In this document: positions 16,797 through 24,866 of the stretch, piece after piece
Position numbering within the stretch: the stretch's first letter is position 1
How the letters are laid out: every line of letters begins with the position of its first letter
Source of the DNA: Actinomyces vulturis
Lineage (GTDB): Bacteria > Actinomycetota > Actinomycetes > Actinomycetales > Actinomycetaceae
Assembly: GCF_001687305.1 (NCBI RefSeq)
Contig: NZ_LZRK01000007.1
Location: 1-49,023 of the forward strand
Length of the DNA: 49,023 bases
Reading direction: 5' to 3'
Translations under genes and position numbers: made by a program
Notes under the pieces: generated by a model
Told to the model about the DNA's origin: nothing
The model's database searches: none
What the model saw: only the letters and a program-made list of their open reading frames with translations

Positions 16797-19700
16797 TCAG
16801 CCAGCCCAACCGGTCAAGTGCGTCAGCGCTTCCATGACACCTTCATCAAGTTCTGGGCGAGTAATGCCGACCGGCATATCAACAGCAATAACGCTGCGAG
16901 CAGACAGTGACAGCATTTTTACCTCATCGCCTGTGTCACGAAGTTTGAGCATTCCGGTGGCCACCACCAACTGACCTTCCAAGAGATCCGCTGCGCTGTC
17001 ACAAACCTCATTCCAGCAAGCAACCTCAAGACGGTTTTCACCATCCACAAGATCAATAGTGCGAAGCCGCCAAGTTTCACCGCGCTTGTCTGAAGTAGAG
17101 TCGATCTGTCCATAGACGCTGACAAAATCACCATTGCCGTAGGCATCAATGTCGGATAGGAACACGACATCTGAGTTTTCAACGTATTGGTGGCCTTGAG
17201 TAGTCAAAGTGTTGTCGGTAGACATGCCAAGAACCTGACGTTGAACAATGTCTTTGAGTTGTGGCTGGTATTCCACCTGGGGGATAACCACGTCATAGCC
17301 TTTAGCCAATGAGCGAATAGCCAGCACCAGACCGGCACGTGGACCAAAATCGTCGAGTGCGCCAGATTTTGCCAGAGCCTCTAATGCGGCAGAGTTGAGT
17401 GTCTGACCAGCATTTTTGGTGCGCGAAACAAGATCACTAATGCTGGTGTAACCGTCTTCTGGACGCGCGGCAATAATGGCTGCGGCTGCATTGCCTACCG
17501 ACTTCACTTCACCAAGACCGATCACAATCTCATGGTCACTGATTGTTTGTGTGGTCAATGCAGCAGTGTTGACGTTTGGTGCGCTGATAGTGATGCCATG
17601 ATCGGCAATCCAGGCCAGTGCACCGCTTCGACGGTCTTCGCCGCTTGTTTTGTCAGTAACAGCCAGTGTGGCTGCACCAAAGGCGGCAGGGTAGTGGGCT
17701 TTGAGCCATGCCGTTGTGAACGTTGTACGCCCATACGCCACGGCGTGAGAGTTGTGGCTGACCATGTTGTTAGCAAAGAACGTATGTGCGCTACCGGCTT
17801 CCATCTCCACGTCAAACACTCGCTCCATGCCAACGTGCTCAACATTGCTGACCAGAATGTTTTCAATACCAAACCCGCCGTAAAACAAGACGCGGCTCTC
17901 ACCTGGAATCAAATTGCAGGCCCAGACGAAAGTTTCACTGTCATCCATCCAGCGGTGGTTTGCTGTGCAAGTGACGCTTGTTCCGTTGGCTAAAGACACG
18001 CGGATCACTGGCGCAAAGCCGTTGTCATGAATGCACACAATGTGTTGGTATTCGATTTTTCCACTGCGCTTGTCGTAAGCAGGAATCATCATGGTGGGTA
18101 GTTCACGACGTAGACGGCGGCAGTGAGAGCAGATTTTGACTCTTGTCTGACGCTTGCCACACGCACGGCACATTTCTTCGCCGTGGTCTGTATCGCCGTA
18201 GAGTGCGTCGTATAGTTGCCCAATTGGCCTTTGGCCATGGATGCCCAGGTTGATCAGCGTATCTGCGCCCAGACACTTGTTGAACAGATACGAACCACAC
18301 GACTCAATAGAACCCCATAGCCGTTTTGCCGTCTCGGTACTGAACACTGTCTTCGGATTACCTGAGTCGTCAACATCTTTTGGCGCGCCAACAACAAACT
18401 CTTTACCCAGTTCGTCGATAACGTCCTTCTTCTTTTTACTCATGGCTTTACGCAGAGCATTAGTTTTTGACGCAGTGAAGCCGCCGACAATGCCACCAAG
18501 CCTCATGACCTGCTCCTGGTAAACGATCAGGCCATAGGTGTCAGACAAAACTGTTTCTAGGGCAGCAATCTCTTTTTCATCTTGTGTCCAGTTGGAGTAC
18601 ACAACGGGGGAGCGGTCGTTTCGACGATCTGCATAGTCCGTGTGCTGGCCAGCCCCCATAGGTCCTGGACGATAGAGAGCGCCAAGAGCCGTAATGTCGT
18701 TTTCGTTGCGCGGGGCTAGTCTGGCGCACAATTCTTTGATTCCACCAGAAGATAACTGGAAGACACTGGTGGTGTCTGCTGCCATAAGCAGATCCCACAC
18801 AGAATCGTCTACTGGCACGTCTTTGCCGCGCGGGATGTCTTGCGGGTCTATCCCTACCATGTCACAAGCCACGCGGATCTGATCTAAGGTACGTAAACCC
18901 AGAAGGTCGAGTTTGACTAGACCCATCGCTTCACATGCTCCGCCGTCCCAGCATGTCACCCAGTCTGATGTTTGTTCATCAATGCGCATGGGCACAAGGT
19001 CAATCAGGCTTTCATTGGAAACAATCACTCCACACGCATGGATAGAAACATTGGAGGCGGTTCCCTCAAAAGATTTCGCCAAGGTGATGAATTGTTCGAC
19101 ATCAATCTTTTGCGGAGCGGTAGCCAAGAACGTGCGGAACTGTTGGCCCACATCTTGAGTCATTAGTGTCTCAATGTCAGGAATAGTGTCACCTACGCCC
19201 GGAATTTTCGAGGTCAACGTGTTAACCCAACTGGGCGAGATCATCAACTGAGTCGCAGCATTTTTCAGACTAGCTTTTGTCTTTGAATAGCCCACGGTCC
19301 CCAGTCGTGCCACATATTCTTCACCCAGAATCTCGACTTCGTGACGGTAGACTTCTTCGCGCCTACCACGTTCAAAGTCGGTGTCAACGTCAGGCATACC
19401 TGCACGTTCAGGGTCTAAAAACCGTTCAAACAGCGTGTCAGACTCAATAGGGTCAACGTCAGTGATACCCATGCAATACAGCATTACCGATCCTGCTGCA
19501 CTACCACGCCCAGGGCCTACGAGAATCTTCTGCCTTTTAGCCCAGTCGATCATCTCGCCCACTAAGAGTCCATAGCCAACCATGTCCAGTCGGCGGAAAA
19601 CACTCAGTTCCAGGTTCAGTTTTTCTCGCACCTTTGCAGGCAACGGATCTCCATAGCGCTCAATTGCTCCACGGCGTACCCAGTCAACAACCCAATCCAG

Positions 19701-20621
19701 TTCGTTTGAGTATTGCTCAGGAATGGGAGGGTGGGGGATACGCATAGCGAAATCTGGCATGACATCGGCATCAATTTTCTGCTCAACCAGATAGGTGTTA
19801 GATACCGCTTCTTGCCAGAATGGTTCGCTGCGAAGCTGGCGCATTTGTTGCTCACTCATCAAGTGATAGCCGCAACCGTTGAACGTCCAGCGATTCGGGT
19901 TCGATAGCGTGGTTTTACGCTGTTTTGCAAGCCACGCTTCGTGCGCCAGTGCTTGATTTTCTTCAACGTAGTGACAGTCGCAGGTGGCAACAGTTTTTAC
20001 GCCGTTCTTGTCTGCGAGTTCAGCCACGGCTGGAAGTACCGCGCTTTCCTGCTCAATGCCGTGTTCCATGATTTCTACGAACACGTTGTCAGCCCCATAG
20101 ATACCAATGAGGCGATCAAGATTGGACTGGGCTTCGGTGGTGTTGCCACGGACCATGGGGCCAAGAATCGGACCTGCCAAGCATCCAGTCAGGCAAATAA
20201 TGCCTTCGCTATATTGCTCCATGAGTTCATAGTCGAAACGTGGTTTGCCACCCCAGACGGTTCGCCAGGACTCATTGTGCATACGCACTAAATTGCGCCA
20301 GCCTTGTTTGTTTGAAGCAAGAAGCGTGATGTGTTCATATCGCTTGATCTTCTCGCCTTCATCACCAATTCCGCTGGCTTCTTTGGCGTTGTGTTCAAAG
20401 CGCGAACCAATAGCCAGATAGGCTTCAATGCCCAAGATTGGCTTGAGTCCGTGCTTTTTGCAGGCGGCAATCATGTCTGGAACGCCACCAAGAGAGCCAT
20501 GGTCAGTGATTGACATGGCTGACAGTCCCAGTTCTTTAGCCCTTGCTGCGTAATGTTCGGCGTGCCCGATTCCGTCCAGCAGTGAAGCGTCAGTGTGGAT
20601 GTGTAATGGTGTAAAAGACAT
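16797..20621 (-). CDS. dnaE: DNA polymerase III alpha subunit (DnaE type), interrupted by an intein
   Basis: 1274 residues, 1099 after removal of the intein. N-terminal PHP domain (LHIHTDASLLDG, ITDHGS) at residues 1 to about 200. Palm motifs GPGRGSAAGS and PDVDTDF near residue 410, with a further catalytic Asp in LDLLGL near 568. Finger region, helix-hairpin-helix region and a C-terminal OB domain (about 1147-1233) follow. The intein sits after FNK at residue 783. An AAGGAG site lies just before ATG, 22 nt after the stop of the helicase gene, so both are one operon. A full replicative-type polymerase is unusual on a conjugative element and suggests self-reliant DNA synthesis. Confidence 0.93.
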   Translation of the reverse strand: MSFTPLHIHTDASLLDGIGHAEHYAARAKELGLSAMSITDHGSLGGVPDMIAACKKHGLKPILGIEAYLAIGSRFEHNAKEASGIGDEGEKIKRYEHITLLASNKQGWRNLVRMHNESWRTVWGGKPRFDYELMEQYSEGIICLTGCLAGPILGPMVRGNTTEAQSNLDRLIGIYGADNVFVEIMEHGIEQESAVLPAVAELADKNGVKTVATCDCHYVEENQALAHEAWLAKQRKTTLSNPNRWTFNGCGYHLMSEQQMRQLRSEPFWQEAVSNTYLVEQKIDADVMPDFAMRIPHPPIPEQYSNELDWVVDWVRRGAIERYGDPLPAKVREKLNLELSVFRRLDMVGYGLLVGEMIDWAKRQKILVGPGRGSAAGSVMLYCMGITDVDPIESDTLFERFLDPERAGMPDVDTDFERGRREEVYRHEVEILGEEYVARLGTVGYSKTKASLKNAATQLMISPSWVNTLTSKIPGVGDTIPDIETLMTQDVGQQFRTFLATAPQKIDVEQFITLAKSFEGTASNVSIHACGVIVSNESLIDLVPMRIDEQTSDWVTCWDGGACEAMGLVKLDLLGLRTLDQIRVACDMVGIDPQDIPRGKDVPVDDSVWDLLMAADTTSVFQLSSGGIKELCARLAPRNENDITALGALYRPGPMGAGQHTDYADRRNDRSPVVYSNWTQDEKEIAALETVLSDTYGLIVYQEQVMRLGGIVGGFTASKTNALRKAMSKKKKDVIDELGKEFVVGAPKDVDDSGNPKTVFSTETAKRLWGSIESCGSYLFNKCLGADTLINLGIHGQRPIGQLYDALYGDTDHGEEMCRACGKRQTRVKICSHCRRLRRELPTMMIPAYDKRSGKIEYQHIVCIHDNGFAPVIRVSLANGTSVTCTANHRWMDDSETFVWACNLIPGESRVLFYGGFGIENILVSNVEHVGMERVFDVEMEAGSAHTFFANNMVSHNSHAVAYGRTTFTTAWLKAHYPAAFGAATLAVTDKTSGEDRRSGALAWIADHGITISAPNVNTAALTTQTISDHEIVIGLGEVKSVGNAAAAIIAARPEDGYTSISDLVSRTKNAGQTLNSAALEALAKSGALDDFGPRAGLVLAIRSLAKGYDVVIPQVEYQPQLKDIVQRQVLGMSTDNTLTTQGHQYVENSDVVFLSDIDAYGNGDFVSVYGQIDSTSDKRGETWRLRTIDLVDGENRLEVACWNEVCDSAADLLEGQLVVATGMLKLRDTGDEVKMLSLSARSVIAVDMPVGITRPELDEGVMEALTHLTGWAG
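17751..18275 (-). other. DnaE mini-intein with zinc-ribbon-like insert
   Basis: Residues 783-957 (175 aa). It starts with Cys (CLGADTL), has block B TANHRW, block F VFDVEMEAGSAHTFFANN, and ends VSHN before Ser+1 of SHAVAYG: a standard class 1 intein. Instead of a homing endonuclease it carries a short insert with CRAC and CSHC pairs about 10 residues apart, a likely zinc ribbon. The insertion point FNK/SH is a conserved polymerase site. Confidence 0.9.
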
Positions 20622-20642
20622 GTGTTTTTCTCCTTAAAATTG

Positions 20643-22013
20643 TTAAAAACATTTGGCGTTGCCAAGATCAAGGCTCTTTTTTGCCCTGCTGACCGCCACA
20701 TAAAGCAACATGAGTTCTTCTTCGCTCATCTCATCAATGGGCGTTCTAAAGTCTTTGCCGAGCAGAACATGATCGAACTCTTTCCCTTTTGCGCGGTGCG
20801 CTGTAGAAAAGATGACCTCCGCCTGTTCTGGTGGGCACTGGTTCGCAATCAGTTTGCTGATGGCATGTTCTCCGTATCGGCGTGCGATGCGGTATGCAGT
20901 ACAGATCCGCTCGTTATCGGTTTCTACGATTTTTTCCAGGTCTTCATAGGACTTGATATGCCGCATGAGAACGGATTTAGGCCGCTTACCCGCGCGCAAA
21001 CGAAACACGTCCATAATCGAACTGGTTGTTTCGCCGTTTTTGTCCACAATATGAAAACTGCGATATGAGCGTGAGCACTCTAGGGCTTCGCTAACAACTT
21101 GCTCATTTGTTCGGCACAGCACTGCTCCGCGATCAATGTTCCCGTGATTTGTTATTGACGACTGACTAGCGCAGCCACTTAGGCGCATATCACCAAGACG
21201 GGACAAAACGGTGTTTGCTACCGATGCGATCTCTGGACCAAAACGCCATGAGTAGGTCAGGTCCAGACAGGCACAGTCGTCATTGAACATGGATACGGTT
21301 CCGCGCCATGCGTAAATGGTCTGATACTTGTCTCCCACACTGATTTTTGGGCAGTCTTGCCGCTCAAAAAAGGTGGCGATAGCTCGATCAGCGTCCTGTG
21401 CTTCGTCGAGCATGAGGTAGTCATAGCCAAGGTCCATCCCGGTGCGCACAAAAGACACCAGGTAGTCATCATGCGTGTATGGGAAGACTCCTTTGGGGTT
21501 GTCTAAATCTTCATTCCAGGCATCGGCTACGTAAAGTAGACGGTCTAAATGTTCTTCTAAGCCGTGTTCGCACAGAACTTGCCTAGTGGAGCCGACCCCC
21601 AGGCGGCGCATTTTCACACCGTCATGAATCAGGCGCATCAAATCGCTGGTGTAGAAGACTCCATGTTCAGTTTCAATGGTTTTTAAACCCATGTGCTTAG
21701 CGACCCGCTGGTAGGGCACAAAAGTTTTCACCCGTTGACGGAAAGGCTCGGCAGTGTGTTTCCACGCCAAAGCGTGAGCAGTTTTCACGTCGATGTTTTT
21801 CCCTAGAGTGCCGTCACCGGCAAAATCGCTACGTGCACTTTGAGCCAAGTCGGATGAGTAGGTGATGTACAGGCCGCGAAGATGGGGCTGACTTTTCACG
21901 CAAGCGCGCAGCACAGTGGTTTTCCCCGTGCCTGCACCAGCGTTGACGCTTTGCAGGTCTGAGCAAGCAAAAGCATCAACAACGGCGCGCTGTTGGTCAG
22001 TCAAAGTCGGCAT
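20643..22013 (-). CDS. Compact UvrD-like superfamily 1 DNA helicase
   Basis: 456 residues. Motif I NAGAGTGKTT (about 24-33), motif II DEAQD (about 204), motif III GDKYQTIYAWRG (about 224-235), motif V near 404 (TAHRAKGKEFDHVLLG) and motif VI YVAVSRAKK near 437. It lacks the large 1B/2B inserts of full UvrD, as in phage and plasmid helicases. It would unwind DNA for the DnaE encoded 22 nt downstream. There is no ribosome site; ATG is in exact leaderless register with a class 1 motif. Confidence 0.88.
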   Translation of the reverse strand: MPTLTDQQRAVVDAFACSDLQSVNAGAGTGKTTVLRACVKSQPHLRGLYITYSSDLAQSARSDFAGDGTLGKNIDVKTAHALAWKHTAEPFRQRVKTFVPYQRVAKHMGLKTIETEHGVFYTSDLMRLIHDGVKMRRLGVGSTRQVLCEHGLEEHLDRLLYVADAWNEDLDNPKGVFPYTHDDYLVSFVRTGMDLGYDYLMLDEAQDADRAIATFFERQDCPKISVGDKYQTIYAWRGTVSMFNDDCACLDLTYSWRFGPEIASVANTVLSRLGDMRLSGCASQSSITNHGNIDRGAVLCRTNEQVVSEALECSRSYRSFHIVDKNGETTSSIMDVFRLRAGKRPKSVLMRHIKSYEDLEKIVETDNERICTAYRIARRYGEHAISKLIANQCPPEQAEVIFSTAHRAKGKEFDHVLLGKDFRTPIDEMSEEELMLLYVAVSRAKKSLDLGNAKCF

Positions 22014-22018
22014 ACTGT

Positions 22019-22030
22019 ACTTATGGTCGT
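22019..22030 (-). promoter_or_regulatory. Class 1 motif driving helicase-dnaE
   Basis: TTTTTACGACCATAAGT on the minus strand, with CAT at -12 to -10 and T at -6 from the helicase ATG. It would give a leaderless mRNA for the replication pair. Confidence 0.65.
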
Positions 22031-22041
22031 AAAAACCAAAG

Positions 22042-22437
22042 TCAGTGAAGGAAAAAGTCTTTAATGTCTTGCTGACTTAAAACCGGCGGTTTCGCCGCGC
22101 GCACGTAGATGATGTCACTTATTTGCATCGACGAAAGCGCGCCATAGCGTGAAACAACATGGTCGATGATCGCCAAATCTTCCGGAGCAAGATTACTTTT
22201 GCTTCCACGATCCACCTCTCGCACGGAAATCACGTCATGAGCCGTTGCCCAGTCATTGATGTCACGACTGACAGGGCCATTACGCCATTTTTCTAGTGGC
22301 TCATCGAACATGGGGCGTTCAAGTCTGCTAATGCTGTACGCCTGACACAAAAACAGCAGGCGATTAAGTTTTGCCACCGGAACGCCAAACTCGAAGCGGT
22401 GAGCAATCTCGTCAGCAACGTCAAAAACACTGCTCAT
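22042..22437 (-). CDS. Panacea-domain protein (SocA/DUF4065)
   Basis: 131 residues. VFDVADEIAHRF, then VAKLNRLLFLCQAYSI, then EKWRNGPVSRDIN follow the Panacea consensus closely (KL-L-F/Y helix, W-NGPV box). Family members are antitoxins in many toxin-antitoxin pairs or, like SocA, proteolysis adaptors. Here the start overlaps the stop of the sigma-like gene (ATGA), with no known toxin alongside. An adaptor or anti-sigma-like role towards that neighbour is an inference from coupling only. Confidence 0.8.
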   Translation of the reverse strand: MSSVFDVADEIAHRFEFGVPVAKLNRLLFLCQAYSISRLERPMFDEPLEKWRNGPVSRDINDWATAHDVISVREVDRGSKSNLAPEDLAIIDHVVSRYGALSSMQISDIIYVRAAKPPVLSQQDIKDFFLH

Positions 22438-23552
22438 TGGTTTGCCTCCAAATTCGCCCAGGTCTGCATCAAAAACGCTCGTGCACTTTGAACGTCAGAT
22501 CCGATCGCTTGCCCAGGGCTTGCTAGAGCTTCTTGCAAAGTTGAGATAAAAAAAGTGGCGTTTGCTGCTGCATCGCTTCGTCGTTGATCGATTGTTTCTT
22601 TACTGAGTTTAGTGCAGTGCGCCGAAACAGATTCCGTCTCGGCATCCCAAAACGTCGAACAGATGCGATCAATCAAATTACTACTAGCACTTGGCAGAAC
22701 AATCTCGACTGCTCGGCGGTGTCGGCGGCGCAATGTTTCATTGGGGCGTTGACGCAAAGAAAGCGTGGCAAGATAATGCAAGTGCAAGACAATTTCGGGA
22801 ATGGCGAGAAGTTTTTGCCGTTCATAGGGAGTTGTGGAGTCAAACACCGCTAACAAGTCTTCGTCGATGCCAATGAAGGCTTCATCAAACGGATAACCGT
22901 CGATTCGACACATGAACGCCTTGAGGGCGGTTTTTACCAGTTGAGAGTCTTCTTCAACCTTCTGATATAAACGCAGGCAAAGAATCGGATCGTCAGGCTT
23001 AATGAAGGTTGGCAGGCCGTAGTGAACGCTCAAAATCTTGTCAGTGGACAGTAGTCGTCCAATTCCGCGTTTTCTTGCCAGTTGGCTCATCGACTCTTTA
23101 ATATCTTCATCGCTCAGATCCAGGTGGTCGAAGTCTTGGACTGGCTCAGCGATTTCGATGTATAAATCGTCTAATGCCACCGGGTTCTTTTTGTCAGTCT
23201 TGGGATAAGCGTCGGTCCTGCTCGCCCATGCGTATTGACGTAAAGCACCACAGAATGAAGCACCTTGCCCTAAACGCTGCCTGTCGAATTTTCCTCTGCC
23301 TATGGCGCGCAGAAGAATGACGGCAACATTTTGCTCAATATCGTCTGCGCTCCAATTGCGTGATTGATTCTTCAACATGATTCTTCCGGCAATGTCGTGA
23401 GCAATTCCCGTCTGAGGAAGAATCTTTTTCTGTTGATCGATGAAATCGTCTTGGCTCACGAATGGATCATTTGCCAACTGACGCAAATATGAGTCGATCC
23501 GATTCTTCACTTCAACTGGCTTTTGCCCGAAAATTACATTGGTGTTATTCAT
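22434..23552 (-). CDS. Putative divergent sigma factor-like protein (region 2-like domain)
   Basis: 372 residues from ATG 23552; ATG 23564 is the alternative. Around residues 65-145 the series ADDIEQNVAVILLRAI, then KFDRQ, then ALRQYAWASRTDAY, then PVALDDLY follows the order of sigma-70 region 2 (core binding helix, -10 helix, arginine-rich helix, DDL linker). The C-terminal ~200 residues are helical, with an RRRHRRAVEIV segment, but no clear region 4 HTH is seen. If not a sigma factor it may still be a DNA-binding regulator. Translation is coupled to the Panacea gene. A class 1-like variant motif lies just above. Confidence 0.5.
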   Translation of the reverse strand: MNNTNVIFGQKPVEVKNRIDSYLRQLANDPFVSQDDFIDQQKKILPQTGIAHDIAGRIMLKNQSRNWSADDIEQNVAVILLRAIGRGKFDRQRLGQGASFCGALRQYAWASRTDAYPKTDKKNPVALDDLYIEIAEPVQDFDHLDLSDEDIKESMSQLARKRGIGRLLSTDKILSVHYGLPTFIKPDDPILCLRLYQKVEEDSQLVKTALKAFMCRIDGYPFDEAFIGIDEDLLAVFDSTTPYERQKLLAIPEIVLHLHYLATLSLRQRPNETLRRRHRRAVEIVLPSASSNLIDRICSTFWDAETESVSAHCTKLSKETIDQRRSDAAANATFFISTLQEALASPGQAIGSDVQSARAFLMQTWANLEANQ

Positions 23553-23560
23553 GCTTTGTT

Positions 23561-23570
23561 CCATAGTCGG
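23561..23570 (-). promoter_or_regulatory. Variant class 1 motif
   Basis: CCGACTATGG on the minus strand: it has CCGAC but TAT in place of CAT, and its register to ATG 23552 is one base longer than in other genes. Weaker evidence than the other copies. Confidence 0.35.
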
Positions 23571-23594
23571 AGAACGTCGCTTTTAGTGCGAAAA

Positions 23595-24416
23595 TCAGTT
23601 TTTTGGGGCGAAAAGGTTGCCTAAGATGTCAACTGACTCCAAGTTGTCGTGATAAATCTCTTGGAGTTGCTTTATGACCTCTTGAACAACTGCGTTATTC
23701 GTTGGCTCTTTTTGCAGTTGTTCAATAAGCGGCCATGGTTGTAACTGGCCATTAACGAGCTGAATGCACTGCGCTTCTTGCGCGGCGGTGGCAACCATTT
23801 CTGGACTGGGGTCGGCAACTAGGATTTGCCCGATTTCCCATGCGGCTACGCAGCGTGAAGATGAATAGAGATAGGGCAGCAGTTCTTGTGCTGCATCGAT
23901 AATTTCTTCGTCTTTAATCCAGGGGGCACAGAGGTCTTCGATCTTGGTGTTTGTAGCCCCGTCGAACCATGCTTCAAGTTCTGGCAGTTCAATGTTGTTA
24001 AGTGCCAGAACGTCAATCCACTTGCCAGAAATCGGGTCATACCAGTCGTTGTTTGCCGCTTCCAACAGAATTCGTGTGACCCACAGATCTTGATTTTCTG
24101 TATGAATATCGCCGTCAACGATCAGGTCATAGGGAGCCGCTAGTTCGGGGTTCAGCCAAAGCAAAGGATGCCCAGCGATAGTTTTGTCGCTAGGCAAAAT
24201 TCGGTGGATCTGATTGGAGTTAAATAAGGGGACTGCGCTACCAGCCCAAATGGGACTAACGACCTGGGAAAAATTCAGTCCACTGGCACGACAAAAAGCC
24301 GTATGACGTTCGCCAGATTGAAGAACACTAAAAGGCAGGTCTGCTGTCATTTTGGTGACAAGCGGAGCGAGCAAAGTAGTGTTTTCTGACTCCAAAACAC
24401 AGATTGTGTAGTCCAC
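23595..24416 (-). CDS. Unknown soluble protein
   Basis: 273 residues starting with GTG at 24416 after an AAAGGA site. Acidic, no membrane segments, rich in Leu/Glu/Asn; the first half looks alpha/beta and the second half helical. No motif allows a family name. A class 2 motif about 43 nt upstream groups it with transfer genes in expression, although it sits in the DNA-processing block. Confidence 0.65.
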   Translation of the reverse strand: MDYTICVLESENTTLLAPLVTKMTADLPFSVLQSGERHTAFCRASGLNFSQVVSPIWAGSAVPLFNSNQIHRILPSDKTIAGHPLLWLNPELAAPYDLIVDGDIHTENQDLWVTRILLEAANNDWYDPISGKWIDVLALNNIELPELEAWFDGATNTKIEDLCAPWIKDEEIIDAAQELLPYLYSSSRCVAAWEIGQILVADPSPEMVATAAQEAQCIQLVNGQLQPWPLIEQLQKEPTNNAVVQEVIKQLQEIYHDNLESVDILGNLFAPKN

Positions 24417-24458
24417 GGTTGTTTCCTTTATTCGGCGGTTTTTCTCCTACCGCCGCAA

Positions 24459-24469
24459 ACATGTGGACA
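24459..24469 (-). promoter_or_regulatory. Class 2 motif
   Basis: An exact TGTCCACATGT, directly after a terminator and before the gene starting at 24416; same layout as at 10839-10881. Confidence 0.6.
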
Positions 24470-24470
24470 T

Positions 24471-24505
24471 AAGAAAAGGGGTGGACTATGCCACCCCTTT
24501 TTCTT
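24471..24505 (-). terminator. Terminator of the 24821-24507 gene
   Basis: AAAAGGGGTGG (24474-24484) pairs with CCACCCCTTTT (24491-24501); on the minus strand a T-rich tract follows the stem. It lies immediately after the upstream stop codon and next to a class 2 motif. Confidence 0.75.
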
Positions 24506-24506
24506 T

Positions 24507-24821
24507 TCATTCGAGATATGACAAGTGCTTGTGCCAGATTCTCAGATCAGCGCAAATTCGAGCCAGTTCGTCAGTGCCGTCAAACGAACTCAGGTATTCC
24601 TGATAGAAATCGCCGCTGTGAATCTTCAGCCGCTTATTCCATTCTTCTCGTGTAAGCCACTGTGAACTTAATTCATCATTGAACATCTCAACGTATTCAT
24701 CGACCGTTTGAGGGTCCACGAATTTGCTAAGCGTCCTCTCGGCCTGATCGATGGTGTTGCAATTGAGTTCAAATGAAAACACGTTGCTCAATGTGTTTGT
24801 CACTGTATTGATGTCTGTCAT
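24507..24821 (-). CDS. Unknown small acidic protein
   Basis: 104 residues from ATG 24821, which has a GGGAG site 7 nt upstream; an ATG at 24839 would leave this unused. Acidic, helical, Trp-rich near the end, no signal peptide. A class 1 motif predicts a start near 24838 and a ~17-nt leader. Family not recognised. Confidence 0.6.
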   Translation of the reverse strand: MTDINTVTNTLSNVFSFELNCNTIDQAERTLSKFVDPQTVDEYVEMFNDELSSQWLTREEWNKRLKIHSGDFYQEYLSSFDGTDELARICADLRIWHKHLSYLE

Positions 24822-24844
24822 GTGCGTGCTCCCTTCCATGTCTA

Positions 24845-24855
24845 TTAATGGTCGG
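24845..24855 (-). promoter_or_regulatory. Class 1 motif, short leader
   Basis: CCGACCATTAAT on the minus strand with T seven bases after CC, upstream of the gene at 24821. Confidence 0.5.
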
Positions 24856-24866
24856 GCCTTCGCAAA

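Noticed and set aside
832-22165. Additional ATGGTCG/CGACCAT heptamers at about 826, 1979 and 22159
   Set aside because: They lie inside coding sequence, lack the flanking pattern and start register; a heptamer is expected several times by chance in 49 kb.
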